Origin: Oscillatoria princeps RMCB-10
Lineage (GTDB): Bacteria > Cyanobacteriota > Cyanobacteriia > Cyanobacteriales > Oscillatoriaceae
Length of the DNA: 64,000 nucleotides
Direction of reading: 5' to 3'
NCBI GenBank assembly: GCA_019359235.1
Contig: JAHHHT010000029.1
Span: 1-64,000, forward strand
The notes beneath the pieces are model-generated. The model was given only the letters and a program-made list of their open reading frames with translations, had not been told where the DNA came from and ran no database searches. Below are positions 10,264 through 21,365 of this stretch, piece after piece (position 1 is the first letter of the stretch; the number at the start of each line of letters is the position of its first letter). The translations under genes and the position numbers were made by a program.

Positions 10264-11318
10264 ATTTCTCCCTTGTCATGTCAGCTTTCGGTATGTTTTC
10301 ATCCGGAAAGGGCGCTTATTTTCCGTGCTGTAAATTTTTCGCCTCACCTGGCACAACCGGGGCGCTTTCAGGCCGCAAAGAGCAGGAAGTCGCTAGAAAC
10401 TCAGCAAGTGTGAAATGTGAAGTTTCACCCTTCGTGCTTGTCGCTCAACCCGAGCGTGACGCCGAAAGATTTACAGGTGGTAGTTTCTCCCAAAGGGGTG
10501 AGGGGTGACACCCCTCACCTATTCTAGCGCTCACAGAGCAAAATTAGTAGGATGGGTTCTAATTACTGCAACACCGCCTCGGCGTCCGGAATATCTTTAC
10601 AAGAATCCACACTTGGACAGACGGGACATTATTATTCGGGGTTCGCACACGAGCGGGGTGGGGGTGATATCCCCGCTGCCGGTTGCGCCTCAGGTGCTGA
10701 GAAATGAGGGCGAGAGGGGGAGAGGGCGAGAGAGATTCATGGTTCCGACCGCCTGGAAATTGCGCTCAAAAGTGAGAGCCCCGTGTGTAAACCGGATATT
10801 TAATCCTTAATTAAAAGTCTGCGTTCGCATGCCTTCAAAGTGAGAGAGCGGGATTATACAAGATTCTATTAACCGTATTTTCTCTAAAAAAGATGCGCTG
10901 CCCCGTTGTTGAGCGCCGCCCGCCGCATACATAAAGTAACCAAACGGAAAAAGCGATCGCACATCGCGCTACCCCGCGCCAAATGGGGAATAGCCCCCGA
11001 AAACCCCCAGATGAGTCAAAACAAACCGAGTTTACTGACGCCCGCGAATATTTCACTTACATTGCGTCCGGTTGATTAATCTGAATTACGAGCCTGGGGT
11101 GGGGAAGCGGTGATGCCCCATGCGGAACGCGAAGCGGCACCGCAGGAGCGGCGTGCGCAGTGGGGATGCGTGGATTTTTGATTTTGGATTGGGGATTGAT
11201 TGTTTTGCTTTGGGTGCGGAACGGGTAGCGGCTCCGCAGGAGCGGCGTGCCCTGCGGGGGCGGGTTCACCCAAGAGATTGGCAACAGAGCACCTCGGTTA
11301 ATAAACCCGCCCCCGGCG
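10264..11318. other. Intergenic region between the two pentapeptide paralogues
   Basis: About 1.05 kb without a credible gene. It holds two copies of a GCAGGAGCGGCGTGC-containing repeat (about 11119-11157 and 11216-11252) and a HIP1 site near 10953. Short ORFs on both strands (10505-10810, 10835-11056, 11057-11332) show no ribosome-binding site or family resemblance. Confidence 0.55.
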
Positions 11319-12122
<804 letters not shown>

Positions 12123-12657
12123 GTTCTTTGCCTTGATGACAGCCCCCTGAGTTCCATTATCGGCTTTCCCCAGGCTCGACAGTTTGAAACGCCGCCCAGC
12201 GGGCGACAAACGATTTAGATGTCACCCCGCACGCGCTGCGTGTGGGGGCGGTGCGGCACGCGGAGACTGCCCCGCCCCTTGCTTTAACCGCTCAGTCACC
12301 GCAGAAATCAACCCAGTATGCCCGACAGCTATAACTTTAGAAACATTATCACAAAAAACAGCAGCTCCCCGCTCTCCTGCGCTGCGGGTATTGCAGCTGT
12401 AGCGTGCGTTAATAGCGAACCCCACAGCCTGAGCCGCGTCAATTCCTCTTAATTTTTCCCTTGGCTAAAATTGCTTTAATTATGCTGAAGTAGAAAGGCC
12501 AGAGCCAGAACCCTGCCCTGCCGGTGGCACAATCAAGGCCCACAGCTCACCGGCACCCGGCACGCCGCCAACGCAAGCAGCGGCTAGGGGCGCAGTTTCA
12601 CAAATGGCGCGGATTGCCCCCACCGTCAGGCAACCTCTAATTCGACAGCGCAGTCCC
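12123..12657. other. Divergent intergenic region
   Basis: Separates the pentapeptide gene from the kinase/vWA gene. GC-rich palindromic stretches lie at about 12230-12275. The ORFs here lack ribosome-binding sites and are rejected. An in-frame ATG at 12604 exists for the downstream gene but 12658 is favoured. Confidence 0.5.
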
Positions 12658-15600
12658 ATGACTAACTTTGCTCCTCCTCCCACCCACCGGTGCTATTGCC
12701 TCAACCCCACTTGCAAGAGTCCAGAAAATCCAGCCGACGCCCTTGCTTGCCAAAAGTGCGGCTCCCTGCTGCGGTTCGTTGGCCGCTACCGCGCCATCAA
12801 ACTCATTGGTGCCAGTGAGGTGGGCCGAACTTTTCTCGCTGTGGATAACGCCTCCCCAGCGGGCTCGCCGGGGGTGATCAAGCAGTTTTTTCTGCAAAAA
12901 ACCCCCCTCAGCTCAACCCAGGCGGTGCCCGAACAAGCTGGAGAGAGGGCGCTAGCCCTCACTGCCAGCTCCGAGTTCTTTCGCCAGCAAGCGACTCGCC
13001 TGGAAAAACTTGCCCATCACCCCCAGATTCCTACGCTTCTGGCGCACTTCCAGCGAAACGAGCAACAGTATTTCGTGCGGGAGTTTGTCAGTGGGCGGAA
13101 CTTGGCTGATGAATTAGCTGAGAAGGGCGCTTTCGATGAAACCAAAATCCGGCAGCTGCTCAACGACTTGCTGCCGGTGCTGCACTTTGCCCACAGCCAC
13201 AAACTCATTCACCGGAACATTAAGCCGGAAAACATCATAGCTGCTGACGCCGCCGCGCTTGCACGCCGCAGTTCTGACGCTCGGCTGGCTCTCGTCGATT
13301 TTGGCGCGGGCGCAGCCTCACTGTACACCGCCCCAGAACAGCTCACCGGCAGAGCCACTTTTGCCAGCGATATCTACAGTTTGGGCGTCACCTGCATCCA
13401 CCTGATGACTGAGATTTCGCCCGTTGACCTGTTCGACACTACCACCGACACCTGGGTTTGGCGGCATTATTTGAGACAGCCGGTGAGTGAAAAGCTGGGC
13501 AAGATTCTCGACAAGATGCTGCACCGCAACCCCAAGCAGCGCTACCAGTCGGCATCTGCAGTCCTCCGTGACCTGAACGCACGCCACACACCGCTGGCGC
13601 AGAACAAATGGCTGCTCGGCGGCGCTGTCCTGCTGTTGGGACTGGCTACCGCAGCAGGGGCGCTTCTGCTGCGGAACCCGGCAACTCCCTACCGTGCTAA
13701 CCTCCAGCAGCTTTCTGGGGGTAGCTCCCCAAATGTTCAAAAATGGCCGCCCGCCGGCTTGTTCGCCCTCTCCGATGGCGAGCTGCAAGTTTTCCCGTTG
13801 CAACAGGCGCAAGTTGAGGCGCAAATTTCTGGCAATTTGTCCCGGGTTACGGTGCGGCAAACCTTTGCCAATCCCTATCAGCAACCTTTAGAGGCGATTT
13901 ATAAGTTTCCACTTTTGGGTGAGGCGGCGGTGGATGAGATGGAAATCCGCACCGGCAATCGCACTATCCGGGGCTCCATCAAAAGACGCGAACAAGCCAA
14001 GCCAGCCGGCTCGCGAACTCAACCGGCGGGAGAAATTGCCGCTCTGTTAGAACAAACGGATGACAGTGCATTCACACAGCTTGTCTCGGACATCAAGCCT
14101 GGAGAGAAAATTGAGGTCACGATTCGCTACACCGGCACCCTGAAGTTTGAGGGGGGCGATTATGAATTTGTGCTGCCTAAGGCGGTGGGGGCGGGCTACA
14201 TTCCCAACTCCACCCCCTCAACCGCTAGCGCAGGGGCTAGTAGCGGCAGCGTTTCCGGCGCTGTCGGGGCAAAACAAACCGGCAACCGGCAAGATATTGA
14301 CGTGACGGTGGTTCTTGATGCCGGTGTGCCGGTGGAAGTGAGTTCGCCCTCTCACGAGATAGAAGTTCAGCCCACCGGCTCAACCGTGCGGGTGAGACTC
14401 GCCCAGTCAAACGAGATTCTCAACCGAGACTTGATTTTGCGGTATCGGGCTGCCGGTGACTCCACTCAAGTCACCGCGCTCACTCAGTCGGACGAACGGG
14501 GCGGTCACTTCGCGGCTTATTTAATCCCCGCACAGGAGTACAAACCCGAGGAGATTATACCCAAAGATGTGGTGTTCCTGATAGATACCTCCGGCTCTCA
14601 AGCCGGTGAGCCAATCCGCCAGTCTCAAGAACTGATGCGGCAGTTTATTAGCGGGCTCAATCCCAGCGACACGTTTAATATTATTGATTTTGCCATTCCC
14701 GCAACCAGGCTGTCAGCCGAGCCGCTGCCGAATACGCCGGTCAACCGCGCCCGAGCGGTCGCGTATATCAATCGACTGAACGCCACCGGCGGCACCAAGT
14801 TAACCAATGGCATCCAAACGGTGCTGAATTTGCCGCCGGCACCGCCAGGACGGTTGCGCTGTATTTTTCTGATCTCCGACGGTCTGATCGGCGATGACCA
14901 GACAATTATTGCCGAAGTGCAGAAAAAACTCAAGCCCGGAAACCGGCTCTACAGTTTCGGCGCGGGCTCTTCAGCTAACCGCTTTTTAATGACTCGTCTG
15001 GCGGAGGTAGGGCGGGGAACTGCCACATTTCTTTCGCCGGATGAACCAGCTCAACCCGTGGCTGAAAAGTTTTTCCGTCAAATCAACACTCCGGTACTCA
15101 GGGATGTTGAAGTCAGCTGGACAGGTTCTGGGGAGGCACCGGAAATTTATCCCCTGCAGGCACCCGATCTGTTTGCCAACCAGCCGCTGGTGCTGTTTGG
15201 GCGTAAAGGAGACAGGCAGAGCGGTCAGTTGCGCATCAAAGGCATGGCAGCCGGTGGGAAGCGCTATGAGAAGATTCTCAATGTCAATTTCGATGGCGCG
15301 AGAGGCAATTCTGCCGTAGCCCAGATGTGGGGGCGCGCCCGCTTTGAGAATTTGATGAATCAACTTTATGCCGACGCACCTTCTGTGGGAATATGGGACG
15401 CGATTGATACGGCTATCGCCTACCGGCTGCTATCCAGATATACCGCATTTGTGGCTGTTAGTCAAGAGGTGCGAGCCGATCCCAACAATCCTCAGGAGAA
15501 GGTGGAAGTGCCGGTGGAAACACCGGAGAGGGCGAGCGCCTACGCACCTGCTGGCACGCCGGGTGGCACTGTGAGCGTTCCCGAACCCAGCCAAGGAATG

Positions 15601-15678
15601 GGGGCGCTCTTGCTGGGAATATATTTTGTCTGGAGGCGGCGCTTGCGAGCGGGACGCAAGCCGGTGGCGATCGAATAA
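12658..15678 (+). CDS. Membrane fusion protein: zinc ribbon, degenerate Ser/Thr kinase, TM, VIT, vWA, PEP-CTERM-like tail
   Basis: 1006 residues from ATG 12658. Order: Cys-rich ribbon (C12, C14, C19, C31, C34) as in cyanobacterial Pkn kinases; kinase-like domain about 43-308; one membrane helix at 318-338; VIT domain about 370-490; vWA domain with MIDAS start DTSGS at 643-647; C-terminal VPEPS at 974-978, a hydrophobic stretch, then RRRLRAGRK. The kinase part keeps VIKQF and DFG (214-216), but the catalytic Asp of HRD is Asn (HRNIKPEN, N187), and only nine residues separate DFG from APE, so the activation loop is almost absent. It is therefore probably a pseudokinase sensing or scaffolding domain. 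The membrane helix would put VIT-vWA outside the cytosol, and the tail suggests exosortase sorting. ATG 12604 would add 18 atypical residues. Confidence 0.87.
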   Translation: MTNFAPPPTHRCYCLNPTCKSPENPADALACQKCGSLLRFVGRYRAIKLIGASEVGRTFLAVDNASPAGSPGVIKQFFLQKTPLSSTQAVPEQAGERALALTASSEFFRQQATRLEKLAHHPQIPTLLAHFQRNEQQYFVREFVSGRNLADELAEKGAFDETKIRQLLNDLLPVLHFAHSHKLIHRNIKPENIIAADAAALARRSSDARLALVDFGAGAASLYTAPEQLTGRATFASDIYSLGVTCIHLMTEISPVDLFDTTTDTWVWRHYLRQPVSEKLGKILDKMLHRNPKQRYQSASAVLRDLNARHTPLAQNKWLLGGAVLLLGLATAAGALLLRNPATPYRANLQQLSGGSSPNVQKWPPAGLFALSDGELQVFPLQQAQVEAQISGNLSRVTVRQTFANPYQQPLEAIYKFPLLGEAAVDEMEIRTGNRTIRGSIKRREQAKPAGSRTQPAGEIAALLEQTDDSAFTQLVSDIKPGEKIEVTIRYTGTLKFEGGDYEFVLPKAVGAGYIPNSTPSTASAGASSGSVSGAVGAKQTGNRQDIDVTVVLDAGVPVEVSSPSHEIEVQPTGSTVRVRLAQSNEILNRDLILRYRAAGDSTQVTALTQSDERGGHFAAYLIPAQEYKPEEIIPKDVVFLIDTSGSQAGEPIRQSQELMRQFISGLNPSDTFNIIDFAIPATRLSAEPLPNTPVNRARAVAYINRLNATGGTKLTNGIQTVLNLPPAPPGRLRCIFLISDGLIGDDQTIIAEVQKKLKPGNRLYSFGAGSSANRFLMTRLAEVGRGTATFLSPDEPAQPVAEKFFRQINTPVLRDVEVSWTGSGEAPEIYPLQAPDLFANQPLVLFGRKGDRQSGQLRIKGMAAGGKRYEKILNVNFDGARGNSAVAQMWGRARFENLMNQLYADAPSVGIWDAIDTAIAYRLLSRYTAFVAVSQEVRADPNNPQEKVEVPVETPERASAYAPAGTPGGTVSVPEPSQGMGALLLGIYFVWRRRLRAGRKPVAIE

Positions 15679-15690
15679 TCGGCTGCCTTT

Positions 15691-15752
15691 CTTGTAAAGA
15701 CGCGATGAATCGCGTCTATTTCTCTTGTAGAGACGCGATGAATCGCGTCTCT
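15691..15752. repeat. Two tandem AGACGCGATGAATCGCGTCT hairpins
   Basis: Two copies of a 29-bp unit at 15691-15719 and 15724-15752, each with arms AGACGCGAT and ATCGCGTCT. They lie in the 113-bp gap between convergent genes, where they could act as a bidirectional transcription stop; no U-tract is present. Confidence 0.75.
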
Positions 15753-15791
15753 ATCAGTAGAGAATGATTAACGGCGATAATTAAGATGAAT

Positions 15792-17513
15792 TCAGCCAAT
15801 TAAAGATGAGCCGGCAAATACCGCTTTCGGTCGGAGATTAATGTCTGACTTTTCTACAATTTTCCAGAGCCAGACATTGTTGCTTTTGTCCTTGTAAATA
15901 GGTTCCAGGTTATAGTGACGCTCTTTTTCCAGTGCGGCTCGCAATTCCTCCTTGGAAGGTGCGTACAAAAACACGTCACTGAACCCATTAGGTATCTGGG
16001 GGACAGTTGATGGAACTGCAAACTGAAAGCTCACGTCTGGAGCGAGCCGGTGAGTCAGAGACAAACAGCTGCCGAGATTATCGCCAGAGAGTTCGCTCAG
16101 TACAAGCGGGCGCGTTGCTTTGTTGATGATGCGAGCTACTGGTATCTGGGCGCTCAGAGCTTGATGCCACCAAGTCTCAGCTTCGGAATTGAGCGTACAG
16201 GAGATCACTCCACCCGAAATTATCGACAGCACTATCAGTTGCCAAGCTTTTTGCAGCCGGCTGCTACCGGAGTTAACTTTAGCAGCCAGCAGGTAAGCAA
16301 CAGCTATCATATTGCCTATATGAAATGGCATCATATAGCGACTCAATATAGAGCGATGCCCCCCTAAAATTAAATCGGGCAGGATGAGTGATAGGGCGGG
16401 AATAGCGACCAGGGTGAATATAAATAGCCAACTTTGTTTCCAACTGTGCTGCCAGAGATAATAGCTGGCATATACCGACAAAATAAAGAACAGCACAATC
16501 ACAGGTGTGGCGGCAATTAAAAGCCGGCTATCCGAAGAAGCATTTAAACCGAAATCAACAAACTCTCGGCTAATGTTACCCGTCCAGTTTGCAGCCAAAG
16601 AGAGCAAGGATTCTCTTATTCTTGCGGATTGCCAGCCAGTTCTTTTGGAAGCGGATGTAAAGTTGTACACTAAGGCCAAAATCCAAGGCGTAAAAGTTAA
16701 AATCCCAGCTATAGACGCTAGCAGATAAGCCTTTACAGTCTTAGTACAGCGGAATTTTTCGAGAGCGCCGGCATAAATTCCGTGCGCGATGGCAACTAAC
16801 CCAAACAGCAGGTGAGAGTAAATTCCAATTGCGACTGTCGCTCCGTAAATTGCCCAATTGCGCCAGTTTTTGAGGCGAATGGCTCGCAGAAGTGACGCGC
16901 TTGACAGCAAAATCATCACGACCCACAGGCTGTAATTTCGCGCTTCTTGGGCGTAAATCACCTGCAAGGGTGAGACGGCTATCAGTGCGACCGCAACCCA
17001 CCCCACGAGCGGCGAATTAAATAATTCTAAGCACAGCCAATACACGCAAGGGAGCGCCAGCAAGCTAATCACAGCGGACAAACTTCTCGCCACGGCAACT
17101 GAATCGCCAAACCACCGCACCCAAAATCGCACCATTACGAAATAAAGGGGCGGCAGCTGGGGCTCTTCTACGGCCAGACCTTTAACAGTGCCGGTGACAC
17201 TTTTTTCTGAATTTATATGCTGGAACTTTGTCAATTCTTTGACGCTAATTGGCAGCCCCTTGGAGACTTTCTGAATCAATTCCGCCTCTGTGTAGCCAGA
17301 AATGCGCAAGGAGGTATAAGTCTCATCAATCCAGTACACTTTGCGATCCAGATTGACGAATCGGAAAAAAATCCCCAGTGCCAGCACGGCGATCAGCAGA
17401 AATCTCAACCACCGTGGAGGCAGCGCCCAACTCTGCGTGAATCTGCGCCTTGGGGCAGGCGTTTTTGTAACCGGCACAACACTGCCTTGAGCCAGACCGA
17501 TTTGTCCAGTCAT
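15792..17513 (-). CDS. GT39/ArnT-like multi-spanning membrane glycosyltransferase
   Basis: 573 residues, with 11 or more hydrophobic segments. After the first membrane helix comes VYWIDETYTS, whose DE pair is typical of the first outer loop of GT-C enzymes such as PMT and ArnT. It continues with LARSLSAVISLLALPCVYWL and AQEARNYSLWVVMIL, the usual PMT_2 features. Such enzymes move a sugar from a polyprenyl-phosphate donor to an acceptor on the outer face of the inner membrane; the acceptor is unknown. ATG 17513 follows GAGG in GAGGTTTGGCT, and is preferred to TTG 17519. No glycan genes are adjacent. Confidence 0.85.
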   Translation of the reverse strand: MTGQIGLAQGSVVPVTKTPAPRRRFTQSWALPPRWLRFLLIAVLALGIFFRFVNLDRKVYWIDETYTSLRISGYTEAELIQKVSKGLPISVKELTKFQHINSEKSVTGTVKGLAVEEPQLPPLYFVMVRFWVRWFGDSVAVARSLSAVISLLALPCVYWLCLELFNSPLVGWVAVALIAVSPLQVIYAQEARNYSLWVVMILLSSASLLRAIRLKNWRNWAIYGATVAIGIYSHLLFGLVAIAHGIYAGALEKFRCTKTVKAYLLASIAGILTFTPWILALVYNFTSASKRTGWQSARIRESLLSLAANWTGNISREFVDFGLNASSDSRLLIAATPVIVLFFILSVYASYYLWQHSWKQSWLFIFTLVAIPALSLILPDLILGGHRSILSRYMMPFHIGNMIAVAYLLAAKVNSGSSRLQKAWQLIVLSIISGGVISCTLNSEAETWWHQALSAQIPVARIINKATRPLVLSELSGDNLGSCLSLTHRLAPDVSFQFAVPSTVPQIPNGFSDVFLYAPSKEELRAALEKERHYNLEPIYKDKSNNVWLWKIVEKSDINLRPKAVFAGSSLIG

Positions 17514-17810
17514 AGCCAAACCTCAAAAAATCCGAAAATATACGGTTGCCCTTTAGCAGCATCTTACAGGCTTCAGCTCAAATACTGCTATACTCCCCAA
17601 GGCATATTTACCTAATATTTAAAAATCTCAATATATCCCCCCCTCTATTGTGAAGTTTCAGTAAAGTGGTTGACCGGCCCCAGGATTTTTAGTAAAATCA
17701 CTGGAGTGTCAGCTTTCACAGTCCTTGTAAAAAAACTTAATCAACCTTCATAAGTATTCACAGTTGCTGGCTCCATGATCGGCACCACCGGGCGGTAAAA
17801 AAAGGAGCAG

Positions 17811-17840
17811 TAGGGTGCGTTCCCTCCCAGGGAACGCACC
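17811..17840. repeat. TAGGGTGCGTTCC-type hairpin
   Basis: One of several copies in this window (also 21922-21959, 28401-28540, 47560-47595, 49537-49570). Arms GGTGCGTTCCC and GGGAACGCACC form a perfect hairpin. Confidence 0.8.
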
Positions 17841-18015
17841 TGTTGAGCCTATTGACCTCCCGTCGCACGCCTCCTATATCATCTCCGGTCAATTGCCCCT
17901 ATTAATTTTTCTATCTCTCATCCTCTTTCTTCTTCCTTCTTGGCGTCTTTAGCTCAGGAGCGGTTCATTCTTAAAAGTAAATCAATCAGACGTAATATTC
18001 GCCAGTAGTTAAACT

Positions 18016-18161
18016 TATAGCAGATTGCAAATAAGTGAGGTACAGATATTAGATCCCCCCAAACCCCCCTTAAAAAGGGGGGCGCAAGAGAATTCCCCCC
18101 CTTTTTAAGGGGGGGCTAGGGGGGGATCAAACTGTACCCCACGCAAGTGCAAACCGCTATA
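18016..18161. repeat. MITE-like palindromic element with TATAGC termini
   Basis: Outer arms at 18016-18045 and 18132-18161 (TATAGCAGATTGCAAA on the left; TTGCAAACCGCTATA complementary on the right). Inner arms GATCCCCCCAAACCCCCCTT and AGGGGGGGCTAGGGGGGATC-like sequence meet near 18085. No ORF inside. Confidence 0.82.
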
Positions 18162-18392
18162 ACACCAACGCACGGGGACTAGCCCCTGCGGGAGGCAATT
18201 CCAATCCCCCAATCCCCAAATCCCGGCGAGGGCAGGCACAGTGGCCTGCCCCTACCGTCGTCCCGGTTGCAGCCGCAAATTTTGGTGGCGGTTGGTGGCG
18301 GACGGCGATCAATCGCCTCTGTGCGAGAAATTCTTGCAATCCAGAGGCGATTTATCAATCGCGTCTCGACAAAACCGGCACCCCAAACACCC

Positions 18393-21365
18393 CTAATCCA
18401 CTCCCTCAATCGGGGCAAAACCTTGCCGCTGGATATTCTCCGTCACCGTGCGCGGTTCGAGGAATTGCAGCAGGTAATCTGGGCCACCGGCCTTCGAGCC
18501 AACCCCAGAAAGCTTGAACCCCCCGAAAGCTTGCCGCGACACAATCGCGCCGGTAATCCCCCGGTTGATATACAAATTCCCCACTTCAAACTCAGCTTGC
18601 GCCCGCTCAATATGAGAGGGCGTCCGGGAATACAGTCCGCCGGTGAGGGCGTAGTTCGTGCCATTCGCCAGTTCCAGCGCTTCGTCGAAGGTCTTCGCCC
18701 GCATCACAGACAGCACCGGCCCGAAAATCTCCTCTTGGGCAATCTTCGCCGCCGGCGGCACATTGGCAAAAATCACCGGCCCGATAAAGTATCCCGTATC
18801 CGGTGCCGGCATCTCCAGCGCCAACTCCGCTTCCGCCTTCCCCTTCTCAATATATTCCCGGATGCGATCCCGCGCCGCCGCGTCAATCACCGGCCCCACC
18901 CGGGTGCCCGGCGCTTCCGCCGCGCCCACATTTAGCGAGCGCGTCGCTTCCACCAACCGGCTCACAAAAGCATCGTACACCGGCTCTAGCACCACCGCCC
19001 GCGAGCACGCCGAACACTTTTGCCCGCTGTAGCCAAAAGCCGAATACACCACACCGGCAACCGCTTGGTCGAGGTCAGCCGACTCGTCTACAATGATGGC
19101 ATTCTTGCCGCCCATCTCGGCAATCACCCGTTTCAGGTGCTTCTGTCCGGGTTGCAAAATTGCCGCCTCCGCGTAAATGCGGCAGCCCACTTCTTGAGAG
19201 CCGGTGAAGGCAATCATGTGTACATCCGGATGCTTCACCATGTAAGCGCCCACAGTTGATCCTTTGCACGGCACATACTGGAATACCCCACGGGGGATGC
19301 CGGCTTCCAGCAAGATTTCTGCCAGTTTCGCCGCAATCACCGAAGAAACTTCCGCCGGTTTGAGCAGAGTGCAGTTACCGGCAACCAGAGACGCAACCGT
19401 CATGCCGGTGGGAATCGCCAGGGGGAAATTCCAAGGCGAAATCACCAAAGAAATCCCTCGCGGCTGGTAATTGTAGCGGTTAGTTTCACCGGCAACGTCG
19501 TAATTATACCCCTGTTCCAGGCGTTCCATCTCGTCGGCGTAATACCGGCAGAAATCAATCGCCTCCGAAACTTCCGCATCGCCTTCCCGCACCGGCTTGC
19601 CGGTTTCCAGCACCATCCACGCCGTCAGTTCGTGCCGGCGCTTCTCCATCAATTCCCCTGCTTTGCGCAGCACGCCCGCACGCTGCCGCACCGGCGTCCG
19701 CCGCCAGCTTTTGAAAGCCTCTTTTGCCGCTTGTATCGCTTGTTTTGCCTGTTCTTCAGACATCAGCCCGATTTTGCCAATCGTCTCGCTGGGGTTGGAG
19801 GGGTTGACAGAATCAACAGTTTGTGCTACATTCTGGTACTCGCCGTCAATTAGGGGCGGGTAAGTTTTGCCCAGTTGCTGGCGAACAGATTGAATAGCTT
19901 GCTGCCCCTTATCCCGAAGTTCCGCACTGGCGTAGTCGGTATCAGCGGCGTTGGGGAAAACTCGCTTGGCGTGATAAACTGCCTCAGAGCCGGTGGCGTC
20001 TGGCGGCGCTAGCAGTTCTTCTATCGGGCGATCTTCCATATTTTGCCGCAAGAAAGAACTGTTTGCCGTATTTTCCAGCAAGCGGCGAATCAGGTAAGCC
20101 ATTCCGGGGAGCAAATCGCCATAGGGGGAGTAGACGCGCACCCGATAGCCCATATCGACTAATGCTTTTGCCAGTTTGTCGCCCATGCCGTAGAGGACTT
20201 GCATCTCGAAGCGCCGGCGGGGGATTTTCAGGGTTTCGGCAATAGCGATCGCCCGCGCTTGCGATCGCACGTTGTGACTGGCAATCGCAGCGTAGAGATA
20301 CTCGTGATTTTCCAGCAAAATCTGGGTTAATTTTTCATAATTGGCATCCGTTGCTTGTTTTTCATTGAAGACGGGTTGGGGCCAATCTTTTTGGGCTGAT
20401 TTGATGGTTTCCTGATCCCAGTAGGCACCTTTCACGAGGCGCACGGTGACGGGATTGCCGCGCTGTTTGGCCCATTCCACCAAGTCTCGCAAGTCGCGTT
20501 CGGTGTCGCGCAGGTACGCTTGCAGGGTGATGCCGATATCTGTGCGGGTGCGGAATTCTTCTTCGAGAAGCAGCTGTTTGAGGATGGCCAGGGTGAGGTC
20601 TTTGTAAGCGTATTGCTCCATGTCAAAGTGAACTGCAGCCCCCACTTCTTGGGCGTGGCGCAGGAGGGTGCGGATGCGCGGGAGGACTCGCTCTTGACTG
20701 CCTTTGGCGTCGAGGGGGTCAAACTGGGAGTAAAAGGCGGTTAGTTTGACGGAGACTTGAACTCGCGATAGGGTTTCGCCATCTGCAGAGTCGATTGCCG
20801 GCACCGGCGACCACTTTTTAGCGACTTCCGTCAGTTGAGTCATCAAGTCCAGGTAGCGGTCGAGGTAGGATTGCGCCTCGGCTTCTGCGATCACGGCTTC
20901 GCCCAGCAGGTCGATGCTGAAGGCCATTTTTTCCTTGCGCAGGCGCTCAACGGTTTTGATGATTTCTTTGATGTTTTCGCCGGCGATGTACTTGTGGGCC
21001 AAGGTTTCGACGGCTGTAGCGACCGTTGTAGCGGCAACTTGTCCGGGTACGGAGTCTGGGGAAGCGAAGTTGAGCATCCCTTTGAGGGCAGCGGGCAGCT
21101 CAACGGCTTCTGCGGTAAGGTATTCTTGCAGGTGGTGAGCGATTTCCGGCTTGCTGCGCAGGGCCGGCAAGCAGTCAATGAAGCGGAACAGCTGCACCCG
21201 CAAGCCCGGGTTGCTCATCGCCCAGGCGAGCAGTTTGTCGTCCCAGCGCATTTGGTCTTGCAGCTGGGCAAAGAAGGATCGCTTTTCTTTTGTTGCCGCC
21301 AAGAGTTGTTTGGCAATCTCTTGCGTTTTGGCTTCGTAGGTGGTATTGGATATTTGTACGACCAC
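18393..21365 (-). CDS. putA: Bifunctional proline dehydrogenase / L-glutamate gamma-semialdehyde dehydrogenase (PutA)
   Basis: 990 residues. It oxidises proline to glutamate in two steps: FAD-dependent proline dehydrogenase, then NAD+-dependent P5C/GSA dehydrogenase. The PRODH barrel covers about residues 180-470 and shows VSVKLTAFYSQFDPLD, VRLVKGAYWDQE and RRRFEMQVLYGMGD. The aldehyde dehydrogenase covers about 510-980, with ISPWNFPLAIPTGM, AFTGSQEVG, IAEMGGKNAIIVD and the catalytic Cys784 in GYSGQKCSACSR. There is no ribbon-helix-helix DNA-binding domain at the N-terminus, so it is not an autorepressor of the E. coli type. The length fits minimal type-A PutA. The ATG at 21365 is clear and no operon partner is adjacent. 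Confidence 0.95.
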   Translation of the reverse strand: MVVQISNTTYEAKTQEIAKQLLAATKEKRSFFAQLQDQMRWDDKLLAWAMSNPGLRVQLFRFIDCLPALRSKPEIAHHLQEYLTAEAVELPAALKGMLNFASPDSVPGQVAATTVATAVETLAHKYIAGENIKEIIKTVERLRKEKMAFSIDLLGEAVIAEAEAQSYLDRYLDLMTQLTEVAKKWSPVPAIDSADGETLSRVQVSVKLTAFYSQFDPLDAKGSQERVLPRIRTLLRHAQEVGAAVHFDMEQYAYKDLTLAILKQLLLEEEFRTRTDIGITLQAYLRDTERDLRDLVEWAKQRGNPVTVRLVKGAYWDQETIKSAQKDWPQPVFNEKQATDANYEKLTQILLENHEYLYAAIASHNVRSQARAIAIAETLKIPRRRFEMQVLYGMGDKLAKALVDMGYRVRVYSPYGDLLPGMAYLIRRLLENTANSSFLRQNMEDRPIEELLAPPDATGSEAVYHAKRVFPNAADTDYASAELRDKGQQAIQSVRQQLGKTYPPLIDGEYQNVAQTVDSVNPSNPSETIGKIGLMSEEQAKQAIQAAKEAFKSWRRTPVRQRAGVLRKAGELMEKRRHELTAWMVLETGKPVREGDAEVSEAIDFCRYYADEMERLEQGYNYDVAGETNRYNYQPRGISLVISPWNFPLAIPTGMTVASLVAGNCTLLKPAEVSSVIAAKLAEILLEAGIPRGVFQYVPCKGSTVGAYMVKHPDVHMIAFTGSQEVGCRIYAEAAILQPGQKHLKRVIAEMGGKNAIIVDESADLDQAVAGVVYSAFGYSGQKCSACSRAVVLEPVYDAFVSRLVEATRSLNVGAAEAPGTRVGPVIDAAARDRIREYIEKGKAEAELALEMPAPDTGYFIGPVIFANVPPAAKIAQEEIFGPVLSVMRAKTFDEALELANGTNYALTGGLYSRTPSHIERAQAEFEVGNLYINRGITGAIVSRQAFGGFKLSGVGSKAGGPDYLLQFLEPRTVTENIQRQGFAPIEGVD

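Larger units (their letters stand above)
17514..18392. other. Intergenic region with palindromic repeats
   Basis: No gene supported. It contains a TAGGGTGCGTTCCC hairpin at 17811-17840, a TTCTTGGCGTCTTT fragment of the MITE core near 17937, and a 146-bp palindromic element at 18016-18161. Heptamer-like CCCCAAT(C) runs lie near 18205-18225. ORFs at 18157-18418 overlap these repeats. Confidence 0.6.

Noticed and set aside
18157-18418. Short minus ORFs after putA
   Set aside because: They run across CCCCAATC repeats and the palindrome, with no ribosome-binding site.
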